64,000 nt of DNA from NCBI GenBank assembly GCA_003153555.1, contig PLZS01000110.1:13492-77491 (forward strand), written 5' to 3'. Below the pieces are notes generated by a model, which searched no databases, was not told the origin of the DNA, and saw nothing but the letters and a program-made list of their open reading frames with translations. Source of the DNA: Candidatus Melainabacteria bacterium. Its GTDB lineage: Bacteria > Cyanobacteriota > Vampirovibrionia > Obscuribacterales > Obscuribacteraceae. The position numbers and the translations under genes are program-made. This document shows, piece after piece, positions 27,974 to 36,501 of the stretch; position 1 is the first letter of the stretch, and each line of letters starts with the position of its first letter.

Positions 27974-29017
27974 ATGAAAAAAGCGAGTCTGTCAGTGCTC
28001 GGCGTTTTACTGGTCCTCGGCGCCTCGCTGAGCCTTCCCGCACAAGCAGAGAAGGTTCTGGAAGGACAAGTCTGCTCCCAGAGAGTGCATGAACTAACCA
28101 GCGAAATTGACTGGTATAAGTCCCTAAATAAAGCTGAGGATGCCGCTCGCGAGCAGGGCAAACTTGTCTTCTGGCTGCACATCCTAGGCAAAATCGATGG
28201 GGCCACGTGATCAGCTGGCAACAGCTTGAGAGCCGTGTCGCTCTCTTCGGACCCAACCTTCTCGATGCTTAAAGACAAATTCGTATGCGGTTTCCATGAC
28301 ATTTCGCATGAGAAATACGCTGGTGCCTCAGGTAAACACAAGCCGGACGAACAGGCTGTTGACACTACAAATGGTGCCGGTCCACACAACATTCAAATGT
28401 TTGTTCTGGCGCCAGACGGAACTGTCCTGACTTGTTTACCTGGATATTGGAACCCTAAAGATCTAGCGGAAGAACTTGTCTTAGCGCAACAGCTTTATCA
28501 AGTTTGGGTCAATCCCGAACTGTCTCTATCCCAAAAGAAAGAGATGTACAGCCAAATGCAATTGGCTCACCTGCAGCAGCACTCGAAAGCGGAACAGAAC
28601 CGCAGTCGTATGCAAGGCTTCGACATCCAGTTCGAAGCCCAGAAACACCTGCGCGACACTGACGTCTTCTACAACCCACGCATAGTTGACCCTTCCGGTA
28701 AAAATATTCCACCGCAAAATGTCAAAACGACCGACGTGATTATGCACGAACGATTGGCAATGCGTCCCTTTGTGCCATACGAACAATTCGACACCGCGGC
28801 TTATTCAACTTACGGCAAAAATTTGTACGACAAGCACGAACAATTTAGAGATCCAAAAACCGGGCAGATAGCCCAGGGTGCCAATCTCAAGTCCGAACCA
28901 TTTATTGGCAATGACCCTCGCGCACATCCAGTTGAAACACAAATCAAACGCCAGGGACCTCGCGTCGTGTCGAACTTGTTGAGGTATGGTCTAAGAGCAG
29001 CTATGTTCGCGCGCTAA
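27974..29017 (+). CDS. Thioredoxin-like exported protein with in-frame TGA (selenoprotein candidate or nonsense-disrupted)
   Basis: The frame starts at 27974 with a clean signal peptide (cleavage near AQAEK) and runs to 29017, but codon 79 is TGA (28208-28210). Before it is a thioredoxin-type strand (GKLVFWLHILG); after it comes GNSLRAVSLSSDPTFSMLKDKFVCGF and later GPHNIQMFVLAPDGTVL, the usual course of thioredoxin_7-like proteins. Lined up with those, the TGA falls within one residue of the first active-site Cys. A 6-bp hairpin (28228-28245) lies downstream at a distance suited to a bacterial SECIS. Either Sec is inserted here or a Cys codon mutated to a stop. The C-terminal ~150 residues are of unknown type. 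Confidence 0.6.
28228..28245 (+). promoter_or_regulatory. Hairpin 3' of the in-frame TGA (candidate bSECIS)
   Basis: A perfect 6-bp stem (28228-28233 with 28240-28245) with a 6-base loop CGTGTC; the loop begins 24 bases after the TGA and has G at its second position. These values lie within the published bacterial SECIS model. A short stem like this can also arise by chance within coding sequence. Confidence 0.35.
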
Positions 29018-29424
29018 AAACGCTTGGACGGTAATTTTAAAGCCGCAAGGCTGGATGCCATCGCCTCTGGGCTGGACGGCGTTTGATGCTCGAGCATCCG
29101 CACAAGCTCTTCTGTCCACACTCCGACTAATAACGCACGGGCTTCGAGATCCCCGGCGCCTTCACTTCGCAGCCGGTCGTAAGTTTCTTTTACAAACGGC
29201 TGCTCATCACCCTTAAGCATCTTGTTGACGGTGTGAAACATGGTCAAGCGCATGACCTCTTCATCTCCGTCTTCAGGTTTGCGGAGCTTAAAGTTGATAT
29301 CTTGTTTATCGCGTAAGCGCCCTGCGCCATCGACATAGATATTGCCGGCGTCGTCGTAGACCTTCTCCTCGTTTATTAGTGCCAACTCTTCTTCAGTAAA
29401 CTCTTCAGGGTTATCAATGGTCAT
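29014..29424 (-). CDS. Hypothetical acidic protein
   Basis: 136 residues, no signal peptide or membrane segment, acidic N-terminal half (FTEEELALINEEKVYDD) and a predicted helical C-terminal half. No family recognised. Its stop overlaps the end of the thioredoxin-like gene by four bases in convergent orientation. Confidence 0.65.
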   Translation of the reverse strand: MTIDNPEEFTEEELALINEEKVYDDAGNIYVDGAGRLRDKQDINFKLRKPEDGDEEVMRLTMFHTVNKMLKGDEQPFVKETYDRLRSEGAGDLEARALLVGVWTEELVRMLEHQTPSSPEAMASSLAALKLPSKRF

Positions 29425-29536
29425 AAGGCGCCTCCAAGAATGCTGTCAAATTGTATCTCGACTGGCCTCTTGTGGTAAAAATGAGGCGTGCGGTTGTTGC
29501 TGCACGATAAATTCCCTAGTCCCTAGTAATGGTCCC

Positions 29537-30216
29537 GTGGCAAAAATACTCTTAGTTGACGACGATCAGACGCTGTCCAAAATGGTCCATGATTGGTTGG
29601 TCTTTGATCATCACCAAGTCGAAACGGCCAGTGATGGCGATGATGGGCTGTATAAAGTTCTCACTTACTCCTACGACATTATAGTTTTGGAACTCAATAT
29701 GCCGGAAAAAAAGACGGCATCCAAATTTGTTCAGAATATAGAGCCAAAGGCGGCCAGTCACCGGTGTTGATGCTCACGGGCCGAGACAAGATCGAAAATA
29801 AAGAAGAAGGCTTTAACGTCGGTGCAGACGACTATCTGACTAAGCCCTTTCACATGAAAGAACTTTCTGTGCGCGTCAACGCCTTGCTGAGAAGATCACG
29901 CGCTGTTTCTGAAAAAACCTACAGCTGGGGTGACGTCAAGCTGGACAGCACAAGCTTCAAAGTCACCAAGGGCGGTGGCGAGGTGAAATTGTTGCCCAAG
30001 GAATTCGGGCTGCTTGAATTTCTCATGGCCAATCCGAATCGAGTTTTCACTCCTGACGCCATTTTGGATCGGCTCTGGGCGTCAGAATCAGACGCAACCA
30101 GCAATGCTGTGATTACTTGTATCAGTCGAATCAGAACTAAGTTAGACGACAAAGGCACCAAAAACTCAATCATCAAGACCGTGCATGGCGTTGGTTATCG
30201 CTTCGACCCATCCTAA
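29537..30216 (+). pseudogene. OmpR-family response regulator split by a -1 shift at A AAA AAG
   Basis: Two frames join into one complete regulator. The first (GTG 29537) begins AKILLVDDDQTL and reaches NMPEKK; the second continues DGIQICSEYRAKGG and PVLMLTGR, then GADDYLTKPF and a winged-helix DNA-binding domain ending HGVGYRF. The join is at 29707-29713, read in zero frame as A AAA AAG, the dnaX slippery heptamer; a -1 slip there restores the protein exactly. Without it, translation ends 19 codons later at 29770. The phospho-acceptor Asp is replaced by Glu (IIVLELNMP). Pseudogene, sequencing error or programmed frameshift cannot be told apart here. Confidence 0.75.
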
Positions 30217-30278
30217 ATATCGGGTGGTGGTCAGGAATCAAGAGTTCGCAGCTTAGCAAGCAGGAAAAGGTATAAGCC

Positions 30279-31385
30279 TTGAGAATCAATTGGCCAGCCG
30301 CTTTGCTTTGTTCTGTGATTGTGCACAGTTGTTTTTGCGCGACAGCCTGGGGCGCAACGGACGATGACGAGTGGAAGAAAGGCTTGCGTCTCTACAAGGC
30401 GGGCAAGATAACGGAGTCCATTGACTGCTACAAACTAGCCATTTTAGCTAATCCAAAACACATTTGGGCTTACCAGGACCTGGCCAATGCATTTCGCGAC
30501 ACTGGTAAACCAGGCGATGCTGTGCGGAATTATAAACGGGCAGCCCTTGTCAATCCGAACAATTATTGGGCGCCCTGGGAAATTGGCAAGATATTGCACA
30601 AGAGCGGCGATATTGCGATCTCCATCAAAAATTACACTGAGGCGATCAGGCGCAACCCAAAGTTCGCATGGGCTTATTTCGATAGAGGTGTGGCGTACAA
30701 GGATGTGGATCGCACTGATGAAGCGCAGAAGGATTTTCAGCGATGTATCGATATTGACCCGAAGTATTACCAAGCTCGTGGACAGCTAGCAGCGATTCTC
30801 TTCTCTCAACAGCAGTGGCAAAAGGCGATCACGGAGTCTACAAATGTGATCAATCTTGATCGCAAAAATTTTGCAGCCTTTTTGAACCGAGGCGAATGCT
30901 ACCTGATGGTAAACAAGCCCGCGCAGGCTGTTGCCGATTTCAGCCAGGCGATAGACTTGAAGCCTGATAGCATCCGGTCCTACGAAGGTCGAATCAACGC
31001 ACAAGAACGCTTAGGGGAATACCAGAAAGCATGCGATGACATTTCGATACTTATCGACATTGATGGAGACGAAGATGGCATGCACTTCAAACGAGCGGCG
31101 GACTTGGTTAAAATGAAGAATTACGACCAAGCATTTGCCGATTTCAATCATGTCATTAAAAAAAATGCTGATGATGACGAAGCCTACAGACGGCGCGGCG
31201 ACCTCTATTATCAGTTAGGAAAGTACGATAAGTCCATCGAAGATTACTCCAAAGCGCTCAACTTGGACTGTGATTCACCGTCGGCAGTGCTTACGGCGCG
31301 AAGCAACGCTTATAAAAAGATGGCTAAGTATGATCTTGCAAAAAGAGATGCACAAAAAGCGCAGCAGCTTAAAGAGCGAAAGTAG
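30279..31385 (+). CDS. Exported TPR protein
   Basis: 368 residues with an N-terminal signal peptide (cleavage near AWGA) followed by about nine TPR units in series, for example YKAGKITESIDCYKLAILANP, GKPGDAVRNYKRAALVNP and GKYDKSIEDYSKALNLD. Such arrays bind partner proteins. The start is TTG with AAAAGG about nine bases ahead. It stands alone between the regulator and the urease cluster. Confidence 0.82.
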   Translation: MRINWPAALLCSVIVHSCFCATAWGATDDDEWKKGLRLYKAGKITESIDCYKLAILANPKHIWAYQDLANAFRDTGKPGDAVRNYKRAALVNPNNYWAPWEIGKILHKSGDIAISIKNYTEAIRRNPKFAWAYFDRGVAYKDVDRTDEAQKDFQRCIDIDPKYYQARGQLAAILFSQQQWQKAITESTNVINLDRKNFAAFLNRGECYLMVNKPAQAVADFSQAIDLKPDSIRSYEGRINAQERLGEYQKACDDISILIDIDGDEDGMHFKRAADLVKMKNYDQAFADFNHVIKKNADDDEAYRRRGDLYYQLGKYDKSIEDYSKALNLDCDSPSAVLTARSNAYKKMAKYDLAKRDAQKAQQLKERK

Positions 31386-31444
31386 AACGTGTTGCCCAAG
31401 CTGCAGCAAATTCCATCTACCTCAGGCAATAAGCGATTAGTCTC

Positions 31445-32137
31445 TTAGAACGGTCGCGCCTCTCGTTCTATCCTTCCTCTGCCCCGTTCAGCTGACCAAG
31501 TAATCGTGTCCGAGTTGGACTGCGGATGAGCAGAATGTTGGTCAGCAAAATCAAATAAAGTTGCGAAGTATTTATTAGCTCCACAAATGATTGGGTGCGT
31601 CAGATTCTCGCTCTCTGGGGCAATTGACCAGCATTCACGGTAAGAAAGATGATCGTCTTCGGAAATTTCAATCAGATTGTCGAACCTGTGAAATTGCCAC
31701 TCTTCTCCCATGGCCACTCGCCCGCACACCCACGATTCCTTCAAGACAAGCGAGCTGGTGTGCGACATATTTACTTTGATGGACTGGTCCAAGTGCGCAT
31801 CCTTTGCCAAAATTAGCGGGTGAGGCAAAAATTGCAATCCGCCACTGCCTTGCAGGTCGATTGTGATCCGCAGGCAAGATGAGCCTGGATAGACCAAAGT
31901 AGCGCCTTGGGTACGCAATTCCAGCCTGGCATGATCGGCAACATTGATGACAATCTCATGCAGATCATCTGCAAGCAAACCAGACGACGGAGACCGCAGA
32001 AATAATGTAGGGAAGTCGGCACCATCCAAATACAATGGCTTGGACAGCTGTAACGGCGCCTGACTGTACTGGTCGACTACGACGGAGCGATTTCCGCGCC
32101 GTTCAATTTGCAAGTGCGCGATGCCTCGGTTGGCCAC
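31445..32137 (-). CDS. ureD: Urease accessory protein UreD (UreH)
   Basis: 230 residues of the urease chaperone that binds apo-urease together with UreF and UreG for nickel loading. Landmarks: LYLDGADFPTLFLRSPSSGLLADD, HARLELRTQGATLVYPG, LQFLPHPLILAKDAHLDQS. It is about 40 residues shorter than most UreD proteins, and the usual C-terminal RLLG block is found in another frame near the end (around 31495), so the tail may be frameshifted. It overlaps the ureG stop by one base and is transcribed with it. Confidence 0.9.
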   Translation of the reverse strand: MANRGIAHLQIERRGNRSVVVDQYSQAPLQLSKPLYLDGADFPTLFLRSPSSGLLADDLHEIVINVADHARLELRTQGATLVYPGSSCLRITIDLQGSGGLQFLPHPLILAKDAHLDQSIKVNMSHTSSLVLKESWVCGRVAMGEEWQFHRFDNLIEISEDDHLSYRECWSIAPESENLTHPIICGANKYFATLFDFADQHSAHPQSNSDTITWSAERGRGRIEREARPF

Positions 32138-32808
32138 TAGTTTGTTTGGAACATGACGTTGCGATCAATCCACTCCAGAATTGACTCCACACCATCACCA
32201 TGTCGCAGAGATGAAAAAATGAACGGGCGCTCTTTGCGCATGAGCTTAGCGTCCCTTTCCATGACCGTCAAATCCGCCCCTACATATGGTGCCAAGTCAA
32301 TCTTGTTGATAATGAGAAGATCGGACTTCGTGATCGCCGGACCTCCCTTTCTCGGAATTTTGTCTCCGCCGGCCACGTCGATTACATAAATGAAGGAGTC
32401 CACAAGTTCGGGGCTAAATGTGGCGGAAAGGTTGTCGCCACCTGATTCTAGAAAAATGAGATCAGGAGAAAATTCAGCCTCCAGCTTTTGCAAGGCATCG
32501 ATGTTTAGGGAAGCATCCTCTCTTATGGCGGTATGAGGACAACCGCCCGTTTCGACTCCGGTTATTCGCTGTGCAGGAAGCGCATTTTTTCGAACTAAGA
32601 ATTCCGCATCCTCTTTTGTGTAAATATCATTCGTTACAACTGCTAACGAATATTTACCTGCCAGTCTTTTACACAACACCTCAACCAGCGCCGTTTTACC
32701 GGATCCGACCGGTCCGCCAATACCAACTCTTACTGTATTGTGTTGAGCCAATTTACGAACCTCATAGTTGCAAACAAATATCATATAGAATTTGATAGAA
32801 GTTTCCAC
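32137..32808 (-). CDS. ureG: Urease accessory GTPase UreG
   Basis: SIMIBI-class GTPase that delivers Ni to urease. The P-loop GPVGSGKT, the metal-binding ETGGCPHTAIREDAS block, the LESGGDNL switch and the NKIDLAPYVGADL base-recognition motif are all present. The GTG at 32808 gives 223 residues; an ATG at 32784 is also possible, and the extra N-terminal residues are not conserved in the family. It is the first gene of the ureG-ureD pair, divergent from ureABFCE. Confidence 0.95.
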   Translation of the reverse strand: METSIKFYMIFVCNYEVRKLAQHNTVRVGIGGPVGSGKTALVEVLCKRLAGKYSLAVVTNDIYTKEDAEFLVRKNALPAQRITGVETGGCPHTAIREDASLNIDALQKLEAEFSPDLIFLESGGDNLSATFSPELVDSFIYVIDVAGGDKIPRKGGPAITKSDLLIINKIDLAPYVGADLTVMERDAKLMRKERPFIFSSLRHGDGVESILEWIDRNVMFQTN

Positions 32809-32841
32809 TCTCCAATGCTCGCGCGCAATAATCTGGAGATA

Positions 32842-32870
32842 AAGGCGGGTCTGGAGACCCGCGCTCCCGC
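32842..32870. repeat. Dispersed GC-rich palindrome, copy 1
   Basis: An 8-bp perfect inverted repeat (32845-32852 with 32855-32862, GG loop) followed by GCTCCC, between ureG and ureA. It belongs to a family with further copies near 33189, 42052, 46068 and 50204. Confidence 0.75.
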
Positions 32871-32879
32871 AATCGACTC

Positions 32880-33182
32880 ATGCATATAACAAAACACGAA
32901 CAAGACAAACTCATGACATTCTTGGCTGCTCAACTTGCGGAGCGTCGGATGGCGAGAGGGCTCAAACTTAACTATCCGGAGGCAATAGCCTTACTCAGCT
33001 TCGCTGTGATGGAAGGGGCTCGAGATGGAAAGTCCGTCGCTTCGCTAATGAGCGATGGACTGAAGATCCTCAAACGTGAAGATGTTATGGACGGCGTGCC
33101 AGAAATGATTAACGAGTTACAGGTGGAAGCTACATTTCCCGATGGAACGAAACTAGTAACTTTGCACGACCCGATTCGTTAA
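32880..33182 (+). CDS. ureA: Urease gamma subunit
   Basis: 100 residues, the normal length, running colinear with UreA: MHITKHEQDKLM, ARGLKLNYPEAIALLSFAVMEGARDGKSV and a C-terminal TLHDPIR. It is the smallest of the three structural subunits of the nickel enzyme that splits urea to ammonia and carbamate. First gene of the plus-strand urease operon; a palindromic repeat separates it from ureB. Confidence 0.97.
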   Translation: MHITKHEQDKLMTFLAAQLAERRMARGLKLNYPEAIALLSFAVMEGARDGKSVASLMSDGLKILKREDVMDGVPEMINELQVEATFPDGTKLVTLHDPIR

Positions 33183-33188
33183 TAATAT

Positions 33189-33210
33189 GGAGCGCACGCA
33201 GCCTGCGTGC
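33189..33210. repeat. Dispersed GC-rich palindrome, copy 2
   Basis: GGAGC leads into a 7-bp inverted repeat (33194-33200 with 33204-33210, loop GCC), in the short gap between ureA and ureB. It is the same layout as the other copies (GGAGC at one side of a GC-rich stem), though the stem sequence has diverged. Confidence 0.6.
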
Positions 33211-33229
33211 TTTGAATTACGGAGAGAAC

Positions 33230-33598
33230 ATGATTCCTGGTGAATACATTATTGCCGAAGAGCCGATCATCGCTAATGCCGGCAGAAAGACAGTTAAGCT
33301 GACTGTTAAAAATGCCGGGGATCGCGCCATTCAAATCGGATCGCATTTCCATTTTTTCGAAGTTAATAGAGCGATGAAATTTGCCCGCGAAGAGGCACTT
33401 GGCATGCGACTTAACATTCCATCGGGCACAGCCGTTCGATTCGAGCCCGGTCAGACCCATGAAGTGGAACTCGTCGCTATAGGTGGCACTAGCACCGTAT
33501 ATGGTTTCAATCGTCTGTGCGAAGGCGATCTAACGAATCAAGAGGTACGAGAGCAGAGCTTGCGCAACGTAAAAGAGTTTAGTGATGGCAACCGCTAA
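33230..33598 (+). CDS. ureB: Urease beta subunit
   Basis: 122 residues, colinear with UreB: IPGEYIIAEEPI, then NAGDRAIQIGSHFHFFEVNRAM and LNIPSGTAVRFEPG. The ATG at 33230 has GGAGAG five bases ahead; the frame runs six codons further upstream without support. It overlaps ureF by 14 bases. Confidence 0.97.
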   Translation: MIPGEYIIAEEPIIANAGRKTVKLTVKNAGDRAIQIGSHFHFFEVNRAMKFAREEALGMRLNIPSGTAVRFEPGQTHEVELVAIGGTSTVYGFNRLCEGDLTNQEVREQSLRNVKEFSDGNR

Positions 33599-34250
33599 GG
33601 CACTGCTTCGCTTGCTACAGTTGTGCGATTCATCGCTTCCGATTGGAGCATATTCTCATTCGTGGGCAATGGAAACGTGGACGCAGCGGGAGCAGTTGAA
33701 GAATGCAACAGACGTCGAGAATGCCATTGGTACACTTTTGCGTCTTTCAATTTCGCCCAAAGAAGGAGCAGCCCTGAGGTTCGCTTACGAGTATGCCGGT
33801 GCGGATAACAGCGAGAATTTTCAGTCGCTCAACACGCTCTTAAGTGCCACGAACTGGGCTCAGGAAATCCAAACCGCGTCACTGTCTCTGGGCGAACGAC
33901 TGAAAGTACTGGCTCAAAAGCTTGGCTGGGTAAGGGAACTACCGCCTGGCCCTGTGCATCATTGTGCTGCGTTTGGATGGCTCAGCGCTAAACTGTCCAT
34001 TGACTTAAAAGATGCTGTGGCTGCCTATCTCTCAACATCCGTTTCTTCATACACTTCAGCATGCATCAAGTTGGTGCCTCTTGGTCACACTGATGGACAG
34101 AAAATTATTTCCAATCTAGCAGGCGTTGTCGAGTCGGAAGCCGAGGCAATTTGCTTGTCTACAGAGCCGCGCATATCTAGCTTTGCGCCCATGCAGGAAT
34201 GGGCCTCCTTTGAACATGAACGACTATATTCCAGGCTGTTTCAATCGTAG
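33585..34250 (+). CDS. ureF: Urease accessory protein UreF
   Basis: 221 residues of the all-helical UreF, which bridges UreD-urease and UreG and acts on GTPase activity. Family landmarks: LLQLCDSSLPIGAYSHSWAMETW near the N-terminus and the conserved AFGWLSAKL and SYTSACIKLVPLGHTDGQ blocks. Placement between ureB and ureC is unusual, as accessory genes normally follow ureC. It starts inside ureB, so it is probably translationally coupled to it. Confidence 0.93.
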   Translation: MATAKALLRLLQLCDSSLPIGAYSHSWAMETWTQREQLKNATDVENAIGTLLRLSISPKEGAALRFAYEYAGADNSENFQSLNTLLSATNWAQEIQTASLSLGERLKVLAQKLGWVRELPPGPVHHCAAFGWLSAKLSIDLKDAVAAYLSTSVSSYTSACIKLVPLGHTDGQKIISNLAGVVESEAEAICLSTEPRISSFAPMQEWASFEHERLYSRLFQS

Positions 34251-34258
34251 GTGAAAGA

Positions 34259-35977
34259 ATGACCCTCGAAATATCACGAGAAAAATATGTCTCTCTCTAT
34301 GGTCCAACCAAAGGCGATCGCGTCAGACTCGCTGATACCGATCTGATTATCGAGGTCGAAGAAGATCGCACCACATATGGTGAAGAAATAAAATTTGGTG
34401 GCGGCAAAACAATTCGCGACGGCATGGGGCAAGATCCTCATGCAATGAGCAACGAGGGTGCACTCGACCTGGTCATCACCAATGCCTTAATCTTGGATTG
34501 GTGGGGAATTTGCAAGGCTGACATTGGCATAAAGGCAGGCAAGATCGTTGGCATAGGTAAGGCCGGTAATCCCAAAATACAGGACGGCGTCACGGACGGA
34601 ATGACGGTCGGAGCTTCGACGGAAGTTCTTGCTGGAGAACACATGATAGTGACAGCCGGAGGCATAGACACCCACGTCCACTTTATCTGTCCCGACCTCT
34701 GCAACACGGCCATCTCAACTGGTCTGACGACATTGTTGGGAGGCGGCACCGGTCCCAATACCGGAACCAATGCCACGACTTGCACACCGGGAGCATGGAA
34801 CCTTGGCATGATGTATCAGGCCGCCGAAGCGTTCAGCGTCAATTTAGGTTTTTACGGTAAAGGCAACTGCAGCGGGCCAGAACCGCTCAACGAACAGATC
34901 GAAGCTGGCGCCTGTGGTTTAAAAATGCACGAAGACTGGGGCACCACGCCTGCCGTGATCGATAACTGCATCACGGTCTGCGATCATTACGACGTGCAGC
35001 CAACCATCCACACTGACACCATAAATGAGTCTGGGTTCGTCGAAGACACAATTAAAGCCATAGGCGGGCGTACAATCCACGCCTTTCATACTGAAGGTGC
35101 GGGCGGCGGACACGCGCCGGACATCATCAAAATCGCCGGTGAATTGAATGTCCTGCCCAGTTCAACCAATCCAACAAGACCGTTCACAGTTAACACAATC
35201 CAGGAGCACCTCGACATGCTCATGGTTTGCCACCACTTAAGCAGTTCAGTGCCAGAAGATATCGCCTTTGCCGAATCACGCATCAGAGCGCAAACAATAG
35301 CTGCCGAGGACATTTTGCATGACATGGGTGTGATCTCAATGTTCTCTTCTGACTCTCAAGCGATGGGACGGATAGGTGAGGTAATCATTCGCACATGGCA
35401 AACTGCCGACAAAATGAAGAAGCAGAAAGGTCCGCTGCCTGAAGACAGCGACCGAAATGACAATTATCGAGCCAAGCGTTATATCGCCAAATACACGATC
35501 AATCCAGCCATCACGCATGGAATCGCGCATGTCGTCGGCTCAGTTGCAGTCGGGAAATTTGCCGATCTGGTGTTATGGAAACCGCAATTTTTTGGCGTGC
35601 GTCCAGAAATCGTGATCAAAGGCGGAGCGATTGCCTATGCTCAAATGGGCGATCCAAACGCATCAATACCGACACCGCAGCCCGTTCACCCTCGCCCCAT
35701 GTTTGGTGCCTTCGGAAAGGCATTAAATCGAACCAGCATATTGTTCATGTCCGCCGCGGGCATCAATAACGATGTACCTAAGAAGCTGGGACTTTCGAAA
35801 GTGGTCGAAGCCGTTTCTCAATGCCGTTCTTTAACCAAACGCGACATGAAATTAAATGGCGAAACGCCAGTAATAGAGGTAAATCCAGAGACATATGAAG
35901 TGCGAGCTAATGGTGAAGTGCTCTGGTGCGAACCAGCGCAAACTTTGTCACTCGCTCAACGATACTTTCTTTTCTAA
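34259..35977 (+). CDS. ureC: Urease alpha subunit (catalytic)
   Basis: 572 residues, full length. Nickel ligands and catalytic residues are visible in order: HVHFICPDL (His pair), the carbamylated Lys in GLKMHEDWGTTP, HTDTINE and GAGGGHAPDI (His ligands), the flap with the catalytic His in MVCHHLSS, and Asp in SSDSQAMGRIGEV. All expected residues are in place, so the enzyme should be active once metallated. AGGTGAAAGA precedes the ATG. It hydrolyses urea in the cytoplasm, giving nitrogen and alkalinity. Confidence 0.98.
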   Translation: MTLEISREKYVSLYGPTKGDRVRLADTDLIIEVEEDRTTYGEEIKFGGGKTIRDGMGQDPHAMSNEGALDLVITNALILDWWGICKADIGIKAGKIVGIGKAGNPKIQDGVTDGMTVGASTEVLAGEHMIVTAGGIDTHVHFICPDLCNTAISTGLTTLLGGGTGPNTGTNATTCTPGAWNLGMMYQAAEAFSVNLGFYGKGNCSGPEPLNEQIEAGACGLKMHEDWGTTPAVIDNCITVCDHYDVQPTIHTDTINESGFVEDTIKAIGGRTIHAFHTEGAGGGHAPDIIKIAGELNVLPSSTNPTRPFTVNTIQEHLDMLMVCHHLSSSVPEDIAFAESRIRAQTIAAEDILHDMGVISMFSSDSQAMGRIGEVIIRTWQTADKMKKQKGPLPEDSDRNDNYRAKRYIAKYTINPAITHGIAHVVGSVAVGKFADLVLWKPQFFGVRPEIVIKGGAIAYAQMGDPNASIPTPQPVHPRPMFGAFGKALNRTSILFMSAAGINNDVPKKLGLSKVVEAVSQCRSLTKRDMKLNGETPVIEVNPETYEVRANGEVLWCEPAQTLSLAQRYFLF

Positions 35978-35991
35978 AGTAGGAGTCAAAA

Positions 35992-36429
35992 ATGTCACTT
36001 CTCATAAGAGAAATCCCCGGCACCGCCTCCAATCAGAAAGCGAACGAATTCGTGCCAATGAAGTGGCATGAGCGCAAACAGCCGCGACGAAAGTATGTCA
36101 CTGACAAGGGAACAGAAGTGGATCTGGCGTTGCCGAGAGGAACTATTCTTAGCGACGGCATGATCATCTACGCAAATGATCAAACGATTATTGCCGTCAA
36201 GGCAGAGTCCGAGCCGGTCCTTGTGATCAGACCAATCGATCACTTACAGACTTGCATCGCTGCGCACAACTTAGGCAATTGGCACCGTTCGATGCAGGTC
36301 ACCGCGGATGGTGAACTTATCGCAGAAGAGGACGGACCTCTGCGCGAGCGCCTGCAAAAAATCAACATACCATTCACTAGTGAAACGAGAGTCTTTCAGC
36401 CAACCTTGGCTGTATCAGCACATGACTAA
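35992..36429 (+). CDS. ureE: Urease accessory nickel metallochaperone UreE
   Basis: 145 residues with the peptide-binding N-terminal domain and the metal-binding C-terminal domain; the conserved AHNLGNWHR carries the dimer-interface His. There is no His-rich tail of the Klebsiella type, so nickel storage is probably limited. Last gene of the urease operon. No urea or nickel transporter gene is present in the window. Confidence 0.94.
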   Translation: MSLLIREIPGTASNQKANEFVPMKWHERKQPRRKYVTDKGTEVDLALPRGTILSDGMIIYANDQTIIAVKAESEPVLVIRPIDHLQTCIAAHNLGNWHRSMQVTADGELIAEEDGPLRERLQKINIPFTSETRVFQPTLAVSAHD

Positions 36430-36501
36430 TTCCATATTTATAAGCAATTCAGATTTTCCTTACACCAAACAGTTATCCGGCACGATCGGAGAAATTGAAA
36501 A

